Positions 1 through 8,134 of a stretch of DNA of 64,000 nucleotides are shown here, in pieces; positions within the stretch are counted from its first letter, which is position 1, and each line of letters opens with the position of its first letter. Under the pieces are notes generated by a model. The model worked only from the letters and a program-made list of their open reading frames with translations, was not told the DNA's origin and searched no databases. Origin of the DNA: Pandoraea oxalativorans (GTDB lineage: Bacteria; Pseudomonadota; Gammaproteobacteria; Burkholderiales; Burkholderiaceae); NCBI RefSeq assembly GCF_000972785.3, contig NZ_CP011519.2, forward strand, positions 62,001 to 126,000. The letters run 5' to 3'. A program made the position numbers and the translations under genes.

Positions 1-149
1 GCAAATAGTCTTTTCATGAGCGTCGCGCGGCGACGGACACGTATCCATGGTCGGGCGGGAAATTCGCCACATGAATAGGGGCCGTTGGCTTCCCCCCATT
101 CGCCCCTGCCGACCGTTTTCTAAGCCGGGCCGATACGAACCCACACGGC

Positions 150-356
150 ATGCTGTTCCGCTACCGTTCGACAGCCTCGCGTCATGGGCTCGCGCTGGCG
201 ATCGATAACGGAGCGTGCTGGACAGACCAACTGGAGGTCGAGGGCGGTGCGGGCGAATTTTCGTACCCGGCGTTGATCGGTGTGGACGGCGCCTTGTATC
301 TCACGTACACGTGGAATCGTAAGAATATCGCGTTCCGCGTGCTGCGGGAAGCATGA
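150..356 (+). pseudogene. C-terminal fragment of a sialidase/BNR-repeat-like protein
   Basis: The 68 residues end with EFSYPALIGVDGALYLTYTW followed by NR, the pattern that closes bacterial exo-alpha-sialidase-like (BNR/Asp-box) beta-propeller proteins: a final blade with a 'YPA' and 'YTWNR' signature. Only the last blade is present. No N-terminal part or credible start with a ribosome site is seen, so this is a remnant. The family assignment rests on motif memory. Confidence 0.5.
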
Positions 357-826
357 GGCAACGGCGTGCCCGGGTGCCGAGTAAGCCGGGTGGCGACGAA
401 CGGGGCGCCCGTTAGGGTCGTCGGCCGTCGGGCAGGCAAGGCGGTGCGGGAGACGCGCGATAACGGCTTGCGAAGTTGCTAAATGAGTGACGGCAACCGG
501 TGGCAGCCGCCGCGTCGCACCGTTTCCCTCGACGGCGGCTATGCCACCGACGGTCAAACGTGATCATTTTTCAAAAGCGGCAAGTTTCATACCGTTCTCC
601 CCGCGGTAGACCGTACTTGCATCCGACGAACTCCGTGCTACTCACGCGAGTGCCTCGCGGCGAAGCGCCAGATTTGATTTCCGCATTTACCGCGCGGGTG
701 TCTGAGACCAACGCGTGTCGACTTGGCGGCAGGTAGGCGTGTACGGCCAGCTCGCAGATTTTGTCGATCTGTCCGCAGGCTTGTGCACGCGCGCCGAGGA
801 TGGCTGCGCTCAGGCGCCTGCGCGCG
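357..826. other. Gene-free debris between sialidase fragment and IS6 fragment
   Basis: About 470 bases with only short, unrecognisable open frames. The 78-codon frame from 500 has no ribosome site and no recognisable motif. No repeat, RNA gene or clear promoter was seen. Confidence 0.5.
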
Positions 827-1045
827 GGTATTGTCAGGTTGTTAGGCGGTGGAGGATAGAATGCGGCATGAAAAAAACCTCAGTCAGCCCCGCGCGCTCG
901 AGCGAGGACGCGATCTCATTCAAAGGCTACCGTTTTCCGTCCGACATCATCAGCTACGCAGTGTGGCTGTATTACCGGTTCCCGCTGAGCCTGCGCATGA
1001 TTGAGGAGATGCTGGCCGCCCGCGGGATCGAACTCACGTACGAAA
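827..1045 (+). mobile_element. 5' end of an IS6-family element, truncated
   Basis: The terminal sequence GGTATTGTCAGGTTGTT is the same as the terminal repeat of the IS6 copy at 22715-23560. It is followed by the first ~60 codons of the same transposase, starting at 868 (MKKTSVSPARSSEDAISFKG, compare MKKSSVRPQRSIGGPISFKG in the other copy). The frame stops matching at 1046, exactly where the terminal repeat of a different IS6 element begins, so that insertion or recombination removed the rest. No catalytic residues remain. Confidence 0.8.
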
Positions 1046-1874
1046 GGCGTTGTCAACTTAGGGATGTCGTCGAAGCCGATGCACGAATCGACAGCGATTC
1101 AAAAAGTATGAGACGGAGTTTGGGCAACGTGGGTGAATCCACGCCATTGAGCAAAGTGCACCGCGAGCTGTTTGCGAAAGAGCGGCGCGCGCAGCAAATG
1201 TCGTTTGAGTGCGAAGTGTTGCCGGATTGACCCGAAGCTCGAGAGGAAGGTTTGCGTGCGCGCTGGGTCGCGAAAGCCCCGCATGCGCCGCTCGCGCTCC
1301 CGCGTCGGCTGATGGCTGTTCTCCGCGCGGTTGTTGCCCCGAGCCGCTGCTTTGACGAACACATGCTTCACATTGGCCAGCGCCGCGATGTCGGCTTTGG
1401 CCGCTCGATAGCTGCGCAGTTGATCGGTCACGATCTTGTGCGGCACCGGGTTCGAGCGCAGCACGTGCTTGAAGAAGCGCTTGGCGGCCGCCTTGTCGCG
1501 CCGCTTCTGCAGCAGGATGTCGATTTCCGCGCCATGCGCTTCGACGGCGCGCCACAGCAGGTACTGCTCACCGCGCAGGCTCACGAACATCTCGTCGAGG
1601 TGCCACGTGCTACCGGGCTTGCGGCGTGCCGCTTTGACCCGGTGAGCAAAGCCCGCGCCAAACTTGTCGCACCAGCGGCGGATCGTCTCGTAGCTGACTA
1701 TCACCCCACGCTCAAACAGCAACTCTTCGATGTCGCGCAAGCTGAGCTGAAATCGGAAGTACCAACGCACGGCATGGCTGATGACCGACGCCGGGAATCG
1801 GTGGCCGTGATAGAGTGATTTCGGTTTTCTCATAGCTTCACCGTACGCCAACTTACCGATAATGTGACAGTGCC
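1046..1874 (-). mobile_element. IS6-family insertion sequence (type B)
   Basis: An 829-bp element whose ends are imperfect inverted repeats: GGCGTTGTCAACTTA at 1046 and, on the other strand, GGCACTGTCACATTA ending at 1874. It encodes one transposase. The 8-bp flanks (GTACGAAA and ATTGATGG) do not match, so it did not arrive by one simple insertion with duplication, or rearranged later. Remnants of the same element occur at 18932-18970 and 57258-57611. Confidence 0.8.
1099..1833 (-). CDS. IS6-family DDE transposase
   Basis: Cuts and joins the IS6 ends during replicative transposition. The start MRKPKSLYHGHRF at 1833 is preferred because upstream in-frame codons lie in the terminal repeat; this gives 244 residues, the usual IS6 size. 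The catalytic domain shows WHLDEMFV (first Asp), IVTDQLRSY (second Asp) and NNRAENSHQPTRERER (catalytic Glu). The C-terminus reads to the element edge. It looks intact, though the -QTPSHTF tail is short. Relatives at 868 and 22757 belong to a different IS6 subtype. Confidence 0.85.
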   Translation of the reverse strand: MRKPKSLYHGHRFPASVISHAVRWYFRFQLSLRDIEELLFERGVIVSYETIRRWCDKFGAGFAHRVKAARRKPGSTWHLDEMFVSLRGEQYLLWRAVEAHGAEIDILLQKRRDKAAAKRFFKHVLRSNPVPHKIVTDQLRSYRAAKADIAALANVKHVFVKAAARGNNRAENSHQPTRERERRMRGFRDPARTQTFLSSFGSIRQHFALKRHLLRAPLFRKQLAVHFAQWRGFTHVAQTPSHTF

Positions 1875-2077
1875 ATTGATGGAGCCCCTCGGCTATATCC
1901 CGCCCGCCGAAGCTGAGGCAAACTACTATCGGCAACTTGAAACAGCTGCCGCTGAACCCGCATTAACTTAAACCAACCAGCCTCCACGATTCCCGGGGCG
2001 GTTCACCACGCTTGCTGATGCCTAGCAAAGCCGATGGGTTTAATGATGTCATTTTATCTAAAACAAGGAAAGCACTG

Positions 2078-3445
2078 ATGCAGCAAGGAAAGACAAAAGC
2101 AAACGATCTACATCGGGGGCTTGGGCAACGACAGATGCGGCTGATCGCGCTTGGGGCAGCGATCGGCGTGGGCCTTTTTCTAGGTTCGGCCAACGCCATT
2201 ATGCTGGCCGGTCCTGGCATTATCCTGTCCTACCTCATTGGCGGCGCCGTGATCTTCGTGATCATGCGCGCGCTTGGCGAAATGGCCGTGCACAACCCAG
2301 TCGCCGGATCGTTCAGCCGCTACGCGCATAACTATCTCGGGCCTCTCGCGGGCTACCTGACGGGCTGGAACTATTGGTTTCTCTGGATCGTCACGTGCAT
2401 CGCGGAAATTACTGCCGTTGGCATCTACATGGGGGTCTGGTTTCCTGACGTGCCTCGTTGGATCTGGGCGCTAGCTGCGCTGGCCTCCATGGGGACCGTC
2501 AACCTTCTCAGTGTCAAAGCGTATGGTGAATTTGAGTTTTGGTTCGCGCTGGTCAAGGTGGTGACGATCGTGCTAATGATTGTTGTAGGCGGGGCGATGA
2601 TCGTTTTCGGCATCGGCAACCACGGTGTGCCCCTCGGTGTCTCGAACCTCTGGACGCACGGAGGGTTCTTCCCGAACGGCGCAAAGGGCGTGTTGATGTC
2701 GATGCAGATGGTGATGTTCGCCTACCTTGGCGTCGAGATAATCGGCCTTACGGCGGGCGAAGCGGCGAATCCTCAGGAGTCGATTCCGGGCGCGATCAAC
2801 TCGGTGTTTTGGCGCATCCTGATTTTTTACGGCGGTGCGCTGTTCGTTATCCTGTCGATCTATCCTTGGAACGAGATCGGAACGCAAGGTAGTCCATTTG
2901 TAATGACATTCGAACGGCTTGGTATCAGGACTGCTGCGGGCATTATCAATTTCGTCGTCCTAACCGCCGCCCTGTCCTCTTGTAACGGCGGGCTGTTCAG
3001 TTCGGGACGCATGTTGTATAACCTCGCTCAGCAAGGCCAAGCGCCACGCACCTTTAGCAAGACGACGCAAAGTGGCGTGCCACGCCGGGCAATTCTGGTA
3101 TCGATGGCAGCGCTGCTCGTCGGGGTGCTGCTCAACTACCTAATCCCGGAGAAGGTCTTCGTCTGGGTAACGTCGATCTCAACATTCGGTGCAATCTGGA
3201 CCTGGGGCATCATTCTTGTCGCGCAGATGAGGTTTCGTGCCAGCCTGTCCCCGTCTGAGCAATGCGCGGTGCGGTTCCGGGTCCCTTTCTGGCCGTATGG
3301 ATCGTGGTTCGCTCTCGCATTCTTGGCGCTTGTGATCGGGTTGATGGCTTATTTTCCCGACACACGGATCGCGCTCTATGTCGGGCCGGCTTGGCTCGCA
3401 TTGCTCGTGCTCCTGCATTACACACAAGTGAGCTCGCGGCGCTGA
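2078..3445 (+). CDS. APC-superfamily amino-acid permease (ProY/AAT-like)
   Basis: A 455-residue inner-membrane protein with about 12 hydrophobic segments, probably importing an amino acid by cation symport. Family marks are LHRGLGQRQMRLIALGAAIG with GVGLFLGS at the first helix, GPGIILSYLIGG, and AYLGVEIIGLTAGEAANPQ in the middle. The ATG at 2078 has AAGGAA 8 bases upstream and yields the usual family length; the upstream in-frame ATG at 2012 would add a polar leader. The last five residues (VSSRR) read into an IS66 remnant starting about 3421, so the native C-terminus has been replaced, but no membrane segment is lost. Substrate is uncertain; proline-type permeases are the nearest I can name. 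Confidence 0.85.
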   Translation: MQQGKTKANDLHRGLGQRQMRLIALGAAIGVGLFLGSANAIMLAGPGIILSYLIGGAVIFVIMRALGEMAVHNPVAGSFSRYAHNYLGPLAGYLTGWNYWFLWIVTCIAEITAVGIYMGVWFPDVPRWIWALAALASMGTVNLLSVKAYGEFEFWFALVKVVTIVLMIVVGGAMIVFGIGNHGVPLGVSNLWTHGGFFPNGAKGVLMSMQMVMFAYLGVEIIGLTAGEAANPQESIPGAINSVFWRILIFYGGALFVILSIYPWNEIGTQGSPFVMTFERLGIRTAAGIINFVVLTAALSSCNGGLFSSGRMLYNLAQQGQAPRTFSKTTQSGVPRRAILVSMAALLVGVLLNYLIPEKVFVWVTSISTFGAIWTWGIILVAQMRFRASLSPSEQCAVRFRVPFWPYGSWFALAFLALVIGLMAYFPDTRIALYVGPAWLALLVLLHYTQVSSRR

Positions 3446-3600
3446 CGCCGTGCGGTGCGCTTCACGACGTGGAGCGCGAGCTCGCCGAGCTTGGCACAGG
3501 CAAGCGACGGAGACTATGCGAAGCGCGTGGCTGGCCGATTGCGCAGGCGTTACCCCCGTGGAAGATCGCGCTTCGAAAGATAACGGCCAGTGACGTTTAA
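3421..3600 (+). pseudogene. IS66 tnpC fragment
   Basis: The frame HTSELAALTPCGALHDVERE and onward (GKRRRLCEARGWPIAQ) aligns with KSELAAQALTYFGALYDVER in the IS66 TnpC at 50979-51800. About 45 residues are recognisable before the match fades near 3560. It overlaps the 3' end of the permease gene and supplies that protein's last codons. Confidence 0.7.
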
Positions 3601-3766
3601 AGCGAACCCGGAATTTGTGGCGGTAAATTAAGCTGTCGTCCGGGAGAGGATGGAAGACATACAATGCGACTCCACGAGTCATATGGCGGCGTCGCTCGCC
3701 CGCGCCGGGGCCTGAGTCCGGCGCCAGCTGTCCCTCTCTCACAAGCACTTCGATAACCGAACAGTC

Positions 3767-5362
3767 ATGGCGTTGCCCCACTCCCAGCCTGGTTCCGCCC
3801 AACGCGGCCTCCCTTCCGTCCCGATGCCCTGCGAAGCAGCACCGGCCCGCTGGTCTGCTGCCTTGGCGGTGGAACGCCTCTGGGCGCTCTACCGCGCGCC
3901 GCTGGCCTTCGCCGCCTTCTTTGGCCTGGTCTGGACGCTGGTGAGTGGCATGCTTGACCCGACCGTGCCGTACGACGCGGTCGAAGCGCTGAACTGGGCG
4001 CGCAACGCCGAATGGGGCACGCCTAAAAACCCGTGGCTGACCGGCTTCGCCTTCTGGCCCGCGGTCGCGCTGAGTGGCCCTGCGCAAAGTTTCTACTGGT
4101 ACGCCTCGCACTTCGCCGCCGTAGGGATCGGCCTGCTGGGTGTCTGGCAACTCGCGCTGCGCCTCACATTTCGGCGCGATCTGGCGTGGCTCGCCATGCT
4201 GAGCCTTAATGTATCTGGCGTAGTCAACATCGATATCCTGCCGTACAACGATAACTATCTACTGGTCATGCTGTGGCCGTGGATGCTGTACTTGCTCGTG
4301 CGTGCCACCTTCGACACGCCAGCGGCGTGGCCCCGATTCGCCGTCGCGGCCGGCCTCGCCGCCATGACGAAGTATTCAACGTTCGCGCTGATTGGGACGG
4401 CATTCCTACTCATGCTGGCCTCGTCCGAGGTGCGCAGCCGCTGCCGGGGGCCATGGTTCGCGCTCGGGGTAGCGATTTTCCTGGTCATGGTAATGCCCAA
4501 CGCCTGGTGGCTCGCTCATCACGATTTCGCGGCATTCCGATGGGTGGGCGACCAGATCGGTGAGGGGCTGAATCTGCGTGGGCTGAAAGCCGCGATATGC
4601 GCGTTCTATCCGGTGGCCGTTCTCGCCCTCGTCCTGCGGTTGTGCGGGGTGCGGTTGCACTGGCCAGCTTCGCCCGAGGCGCGCGCGCCGCTACGTTTGC
4701 TCGTCCAGGTGCTCCTGCTGCCGCTCGTGCCGATTCTGGCGTATTTCACGATGTTCGACGGCGGGCGCGTAACGGAATGGTTGCAGCCCTTTGTCGTGCC
4801 GGCGCCGGCATTGCTTGTCGCGTACGTGGCGCGCACCGCTCCCGGGCGGGACCTCTTCCTGCGTCGCGCCATCACAGGTTTCGTGGGTGTGGCCGCCCTG
4901 GTCGTCGCAGGCTATGCTGTTTTTCTGAGCGCTAACGTGAAGAACGCCGGGCAGAAGTTCCTGGGGCTGAAGACGTTGAGCACGGTACTCGAACAGCGCT
5001 GGCAAGACCGGTACGGTGCTCCGTTGCGCTACGTGGGCGGCCACCCACTTTCGCACTGGCTGACGTTTTACGTACCGGGCAATCCGCGTCTCCTCGTTGC
5101 ATGGTCAAACGCGACGCGGCCCAACATCTACACTCGCGACATTGACGAGGCGAGTGTAAGGCGCGAGGGCGTGCTGCTCGTCGGCGCGCCGGACGTGCGT
5201 TGCGCGGATTCCGACTTTACCTCGTTGCTAAAGCAGTGGCCGTCGCTAAAGCTCGACGTGACCGAAGACCTTCTGTTCTCCTTCCATGAGGGAGCCGGGC
5301 AAGAACAGAAGCGTCTATGCGTCGCGCTGGTCGCCCCGACCGAACGCCCGGTGGCGGACTGA
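3767..5362 (+). CDS. GT39-family (ArnT/PMT-like) membrane glycosyltransferase
   Basis: A 531-residue polytopic membrane protein. After a 30-residue leader the first helix is followed by DPTVPYDAVEALNWARNAEW, the acidic first periplasmic loop of GT39 enzymes whose Asp acts in transfer from a polyprenyl-phosphate sugar. About ten hydrophobic segments follow, then a soluble ~120-residue C-terminal domain. GT39 enzymes modify lipid A, glycans or proteins on the periplasmic side; which acceptor is used here cannot be read. The ATG at 3767 is taken because no earlier in-frame start exists close by; the ribosome site is weak. The gene stands alone between IS fragments and looks intact. Confidence 0.8.
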   Translation: MALPHSQPGSAQRGLPSVPMPCEAAPARWSAALAVERLWALYRAPLAFAAFFGLVWTLVSGMLDPTVPYDAVEALNWARNAEWGTPKNPWLTGFAFWPAVALSGPAQSFYWYASHFAAVGIGLLGVWQLALRLTFRRDLAWLAMLSLNVSGVVNIDILPYNDNYLLVMLWPWMLYLLVRATFDTPAAWPRFAVAAGLAAMTKYSTFALIGTAFLLMLASSEVRSRCRGPWFALGVAIFLVMVMPNAWWLAHHDFAAFRWVGDQIGEGLNLRGLKAAICAFYPVAVLALVLRLCGVRLHWPASPEARAPLRLLVQVLLLPLVPILAYFTMFDGGRVTEWLQPFVVPAPALLVAYVARTAPGRDLFLRRAITGFVGVAALVVAGYAVFLSANVKNAGQKFLGLKTLSTVLEQRWQDRYGAPLRYVGGHPLSHWLTFYVPGNPRLLVAWSNATRPNIYTRDIDEASVRREGVLLVGAPDVRCADSDFTSLLKQWPSLKLDVTEDLLFSFHEGAGQEQKRLCVALVAPTERPVAD

Positions 5363-5427
5363 ACGGCGCGCCGGATGGTCCTGCCGCGCGCCCGTGCGCA
5401 CGAGATCGTCCGGTGATCCCCCCGTCC

Positions 5428-5721
5428 AGTAATCAATATTGCTCCCACGATTATCAGAAGCTGCTCAGGCAATTTCAGATGCAAGCGTCGATGAGCCGCA
5501 AAGGTAATTGTTACGATAACGCCCCAATCGAATCGTTCTGGGGCACGTTAAAAACCGAGCTGGTGTACAGTCGCCGCTTCGCCACGCGCGAGCAAGCCCG
5601 ACAAGCGATCACTGAGTACATCGAACTGTTCTCCAATCGACAACGCATTCAGGCCCGGCTCGATTATTTATCGCCCGCGGCATACACCGCGCGATACTTT
5701 TCTGAAAAAATCGCGGCCTGA
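5428..5721 (+). pseudogene. IS3-family OrfB C-terminal fragment
   Basis: Residues MSRKGNCYDNAPIESFWGTL followed by K, then the IELFSNRQRIQARLDYLSPA tail, are the end of an IS3-group integrase core, including its catalytic Glu (IESFWG). Everything before NQYCSHDYQKL is missing. The open frame running in from upstream is antisense or unrelated sequence. Confidence 0.85.
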
Positions 5722-5729
5722 CATTTTCC

Positions 5730-6573
5730 GGTTCCGTCGCAATAGGGGTAGTCAGGTAGACTCCACGGTTTCGAGCACTGGGAACCCAGTCGATGAAGCA
5801 TGCAGCCACACCGCCGAGAAAGCCCTTGCCCGCAGGCATCGCCAAGGTCCTGAAGCGGTTGCACTACCCGTTGGAGGTTATGTTGCAGTGCGTGCGCTGG
5901 TACGTAGCCTATTCGCTGAGCTCGCGAGATCTGGAGGAAATGATGGCCGAGCGAGGCGTGGCGGTGGACCACTCGACGATCCATCGCTGGGTGATCAAGT
6001 TGCTGCCGGTTTTCGAGAAAGCGATACGTCGCCGCCTGCGCCCAGTCGGTGAGAGCTGGCGCATGGACGAGACTTATATTCGGGTCAGAGGCCAGTGGAA
6101 ATACCTCTACCGGGCGGTGGACAAGGCGGGCCACACCATTGATTTTCTGCTATGCGCACGCCGCGATACCGCCGCCGCGCGCCGGTTCTTCGAAAAAGCC
6201 ATCGCCGGGCGGGGCACGCCCAAGACCGTCACCGTTGACAAAAGCGGGGCGAACCGCGCCGCGCTGCAGGCGCTGGGCGCCCAGCGCGAGACGCCCATCG
6301 AAATCCGCCAGAACAAGTACCTGAACAACCTTGTCGAGCAGGACCACCGCGCGATCAAACGGCGCGTCAGACCGATGCTGGGTTTCCAGAATTTCCGTTG
6401 TGCCCGCATCGTCCTGGGCGGCATCGAGGCCATGCACATGATTCGCAAAGGGCAGATGTTTGCCCCAAAGGGACGCCGTGCGTCCCCTGCTTAGCAATTC
6501 TATGCACTGGCCGCGTAAAAACCAACGCGCCCCTGGCTTCGCTTCCGCGCAACTTCGTTATCGCGACAGAACC
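5730..6573 (+). mobile_element. IS6-family insertion sequence (type C)
   Basis: An 844-bp element. The left end GGTTCCGTCGCAATA (5730-5744) pairs with TATCGCGACAGAACC (6559-6573), 13 of 15 positions matching. It carries one intact transposase gene. Flanking 8-mers do not match. A similar end sequence (GTTCCGTCGTAATAGGG) occurs near 57094, suggesting another lost copy. Confidence 0.8.
5793..6494 (+). CDS. IS6/IS26-type DDE transposase
   Basis: 233 residues, the family's normal length. The N-terminal helix-turn-helix region (LSSRDLEEMMAERGVAVDHS, TIHRWVIK) is followed by the catalytic core: WRMDETYIRVRGQWKYLYRA, VTVDKSGANRAAL and NLVEQDHRAIKRRVRPMLGF supply the D-D-E residues and the typical RRVRPM(L)GF block. 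The gene fills the element from terminal repeat to terminal repeat and appears functional. Confidence 0.92.
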   Translation: MKHAATPPRKPLPAGIAKVLKRLHYPLEVMLQCVRWYVAYSLSSRDLEEMMAERGVAVDHSTIHRWVIKLLPVFEKAIRRRLRPVGESWRMDETYIRVRGQWKYLYRAVDKAGHTIDFLLCARRDTAAARRFFEKAIAGRGTPKTVTVDKSGANRAALQALGAQRETPIEIRQNKYLNNLVEQDHRAIKRRVRPMLGFQNFRCARIVLGGIEAMHMIRKGQMFAPKGRRASPA

Positions 6574-6680
6574 CCTCTCGTTCCTTCTGCCAGCGCCCCG
6601 AACACGAGGAAGATGAACCGCCCGCCTCGCGTGGTGATGTCGATGGCCTCCGTAAGAGGTCGCGGTTCGCCAAGTCGATC
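6574..6680 (-). pseudogene. Second serine recombinase fragment
   Basis: The frame RPLTEAIDITTRGGRFIFLV followed by FGALAE matches the 'slTEaIDTtTpgGrlvFhvFgALAEFER' segment found in resolvases and invertases, with a deletion just upstream (DRLGEPRPL). It is cut at 6574 by the right end of the neighbouring IS6. It could belong with the fragment at 6777-7077 or be a separate gene. Confidence 0.55.
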
Positions 6681-6776
6681 GAGGTGCCGGCGGTCCGGAA
6701 ATCGCCGAGCAGGTCGCAAGAGTAAACTTGCTTCTGTTCTTGACATGGAACTTCAGCACGACATTTACGCGCCGCT

Positions 6777-7077
6777 CACCGGTGCAGCATCCGGTTCCAA
6801 CGCCGTCGGTTTCGTGTTGCTCTGGCCGTACCGGATCGCACGGCTAATCGTGCTTCGGCTGCAACCGATGGTCCGTTGTACGACAGACCAGGAACTGCCG
6901 CTGGCCAGCAAGCGATTGATGGCACCGTACCGCGTGTGATCCGCCTGACGGCCAAGCTACTTGCCGGCCAACTTGGCCTTGGCAATGCCCTGCGATTGCC
7001 GTTCGCGGCGTTGCTCGTAATCCCGGCGGGCAATGGCAGCGAGCATATCCATGAGCATGTCGTTGATGGCGCCGAAC
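6777..7077 (-). pseudogene. Serine recombinase (resolvase) C-terminal fragment, frameshifted
   Basis: On the minus strand MFGAINDMLMDMLAAIARRD followed by YEQRRERQSQGIAKAK is the long E-helix region of Tn3/invertase-type serine recombinases. In a second frame, INRLLASGSSWSVVQRTIGC followed by SRSTISRAI is the C-terminal helix-turn-helix. A frameshift near 6960 separates them. The N-terminal catalytic domain is absent, replaced at 7088 by an IS3 orfA start. Confidence 0.65.
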
Positions 7078-7087
7078 ATCCGCGCAT

Positions 7088-7271
7088 TGCCAGTTCGCCA
7101 GCGTCTTGCTCGAGATTGACAGCCGCCTGTCCGCCTCGCTACTGCCCACCTCGTGCGCCAGCTTGACTGCTTCTGCACGAAACTCCGGGGTGTAGCTCGC
7201 TTTGGGTATTCGATTCATAGTGCTCTCCGTCTCGTCATTGTACGAAACGTTGGCTTCCACTTTTTCCGACC
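7088..7271 (-). pseudogene. IS3-family left end and OrfA start
   Basis: From the end sequence TGAGGTGGGTCGGAAAAAGT (reading from about 7277 on the minus strand) through MNRIPKASYTPEFRAEAVKL (ATG at 7218) this is the beginning of an IS3 orfA with its helix-turn-helix (SSEADRRLSISSKTLANWQ). It is truncated at 7088. The same end and first codons recur at 10166-10262 on the plus strand. Confidence 0.7.
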
Positions 7272-7734
7272 CACCTCAGGACGTTGGCCGTTGGCGACAG
7301 CGCACACCTAAGGTGTTTGCCCGATAGTGGTCTGCGTGACACGGCTCTGACAATGAAAGCAAAATATCCGCCGTGCTTGGCGTGACAGCGCCCCACCCGT
7401 CGCGCTGTTGTCGACGACGGCACCGTTGAAAAATGAACGTAGCGTGCGGCCTTTCGCAGGAACGAGTGACCGAGTGATGCCCGCGCCGAGCGTAGAAGCC
7501 GCCCATGCGTTTAGGTCATACCGAGGAGCAAGCCTGCCTGGGGGCGCAGGACAGTGGATGAGGGCCCGTCAGTACGAACAGGGCGCAACGGCCTACAAGC
7601 GGGGAGGGTGGATGGGGATGGCCAGAAGCGTCTACCGACAGCTTGCGGACGGCCACCTGGACGCGGGTCGGTACGAGCAGGCCGAAGAAGCCGGCAAGCT
7701 GGCGAAGGGCGACGGCGTCAGATAGATGGTATAG
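7272..7734. other. Degenerate region with a possible repeat-protein fragment
   Basis: No certain gene. The frame 7408-7725 (+) ends with alanine- and tyrosine-rich helices (ATAYKRGGWMGMARSVYRQL, ADGHLDAGRYEQAEEAGKL) that resemble the ~20-residue repeats of the protein at 31275. It may be a remnant of such a gene preceding the effector-like fragment at 7735. Support is weak. Confidence 0.3.
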
Positions 7735-8130
7735 ATTTGCGACAATCGGCGCGGCCCCAACGGAGATCATGTGATTTGCGCCTTGAAGGTCAAGAGCAAC
7801 GGCCATCTTCATAAGATCGTCATCGATCCATGGCTGGGCATGTCCATGACATATGACGATTATCTGAAATACGTCGCCTCTCATCCCAACCCGCCTTACA
7901 CATTCTCACATACCCAAGTCAGTCGTAACGAAACCGTGACCAGTCTAGTGAATCAACCGGATTTTTTAAGCAAGCCCGCGAATTCATCAAAAAATATCTC
8001 GATTAAACCGAGCACTCGTCACGTCCTCAGATACCTGCGCGATCTGCCGAGCAATCTCAATGCGCATGAAGCGGGGCAAAAGCTACGCCGAAGAATCGGA
8101 GATTGCCTAATTTATTGTCAATACGGATGA
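7735..8130 (+). pseudogene. C-terminal fragment of an effector-like protein (paralogue of 17050-18714)
   Basis: Read from 7735 the frame GPNGDHVICALKVKSNG then HLHKIVIDPWLGMSMTYDDY and L aligns closely with SKSNGNHAFCVMKLNVNG, FTYKIAIDPWTQVSMPYENY in the gene at 17050-18714. The putative catalytic His (codon 7768) and Asp of IDPW (codon 7825) are kept, but the Cys-containing segment is gone; an in-frame stop lies at 7732. After NPPYTFS it diverges and continues with a unique 60-residue tail to 8130. A start at GTG 7771 would drop the His, so this is best read as a pseudogene. Confidence 0.6.
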
Positions 8131-8134
8131 CGAT

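Noticed and set aside
1..149. Search for tRNA or rRNA genes here and across the window
   Set aside because: No cloverleaf-like segment or conserved rRNA sequence was recognised anywhere; a covariance-model scan would be needed to exclude small RNAs.
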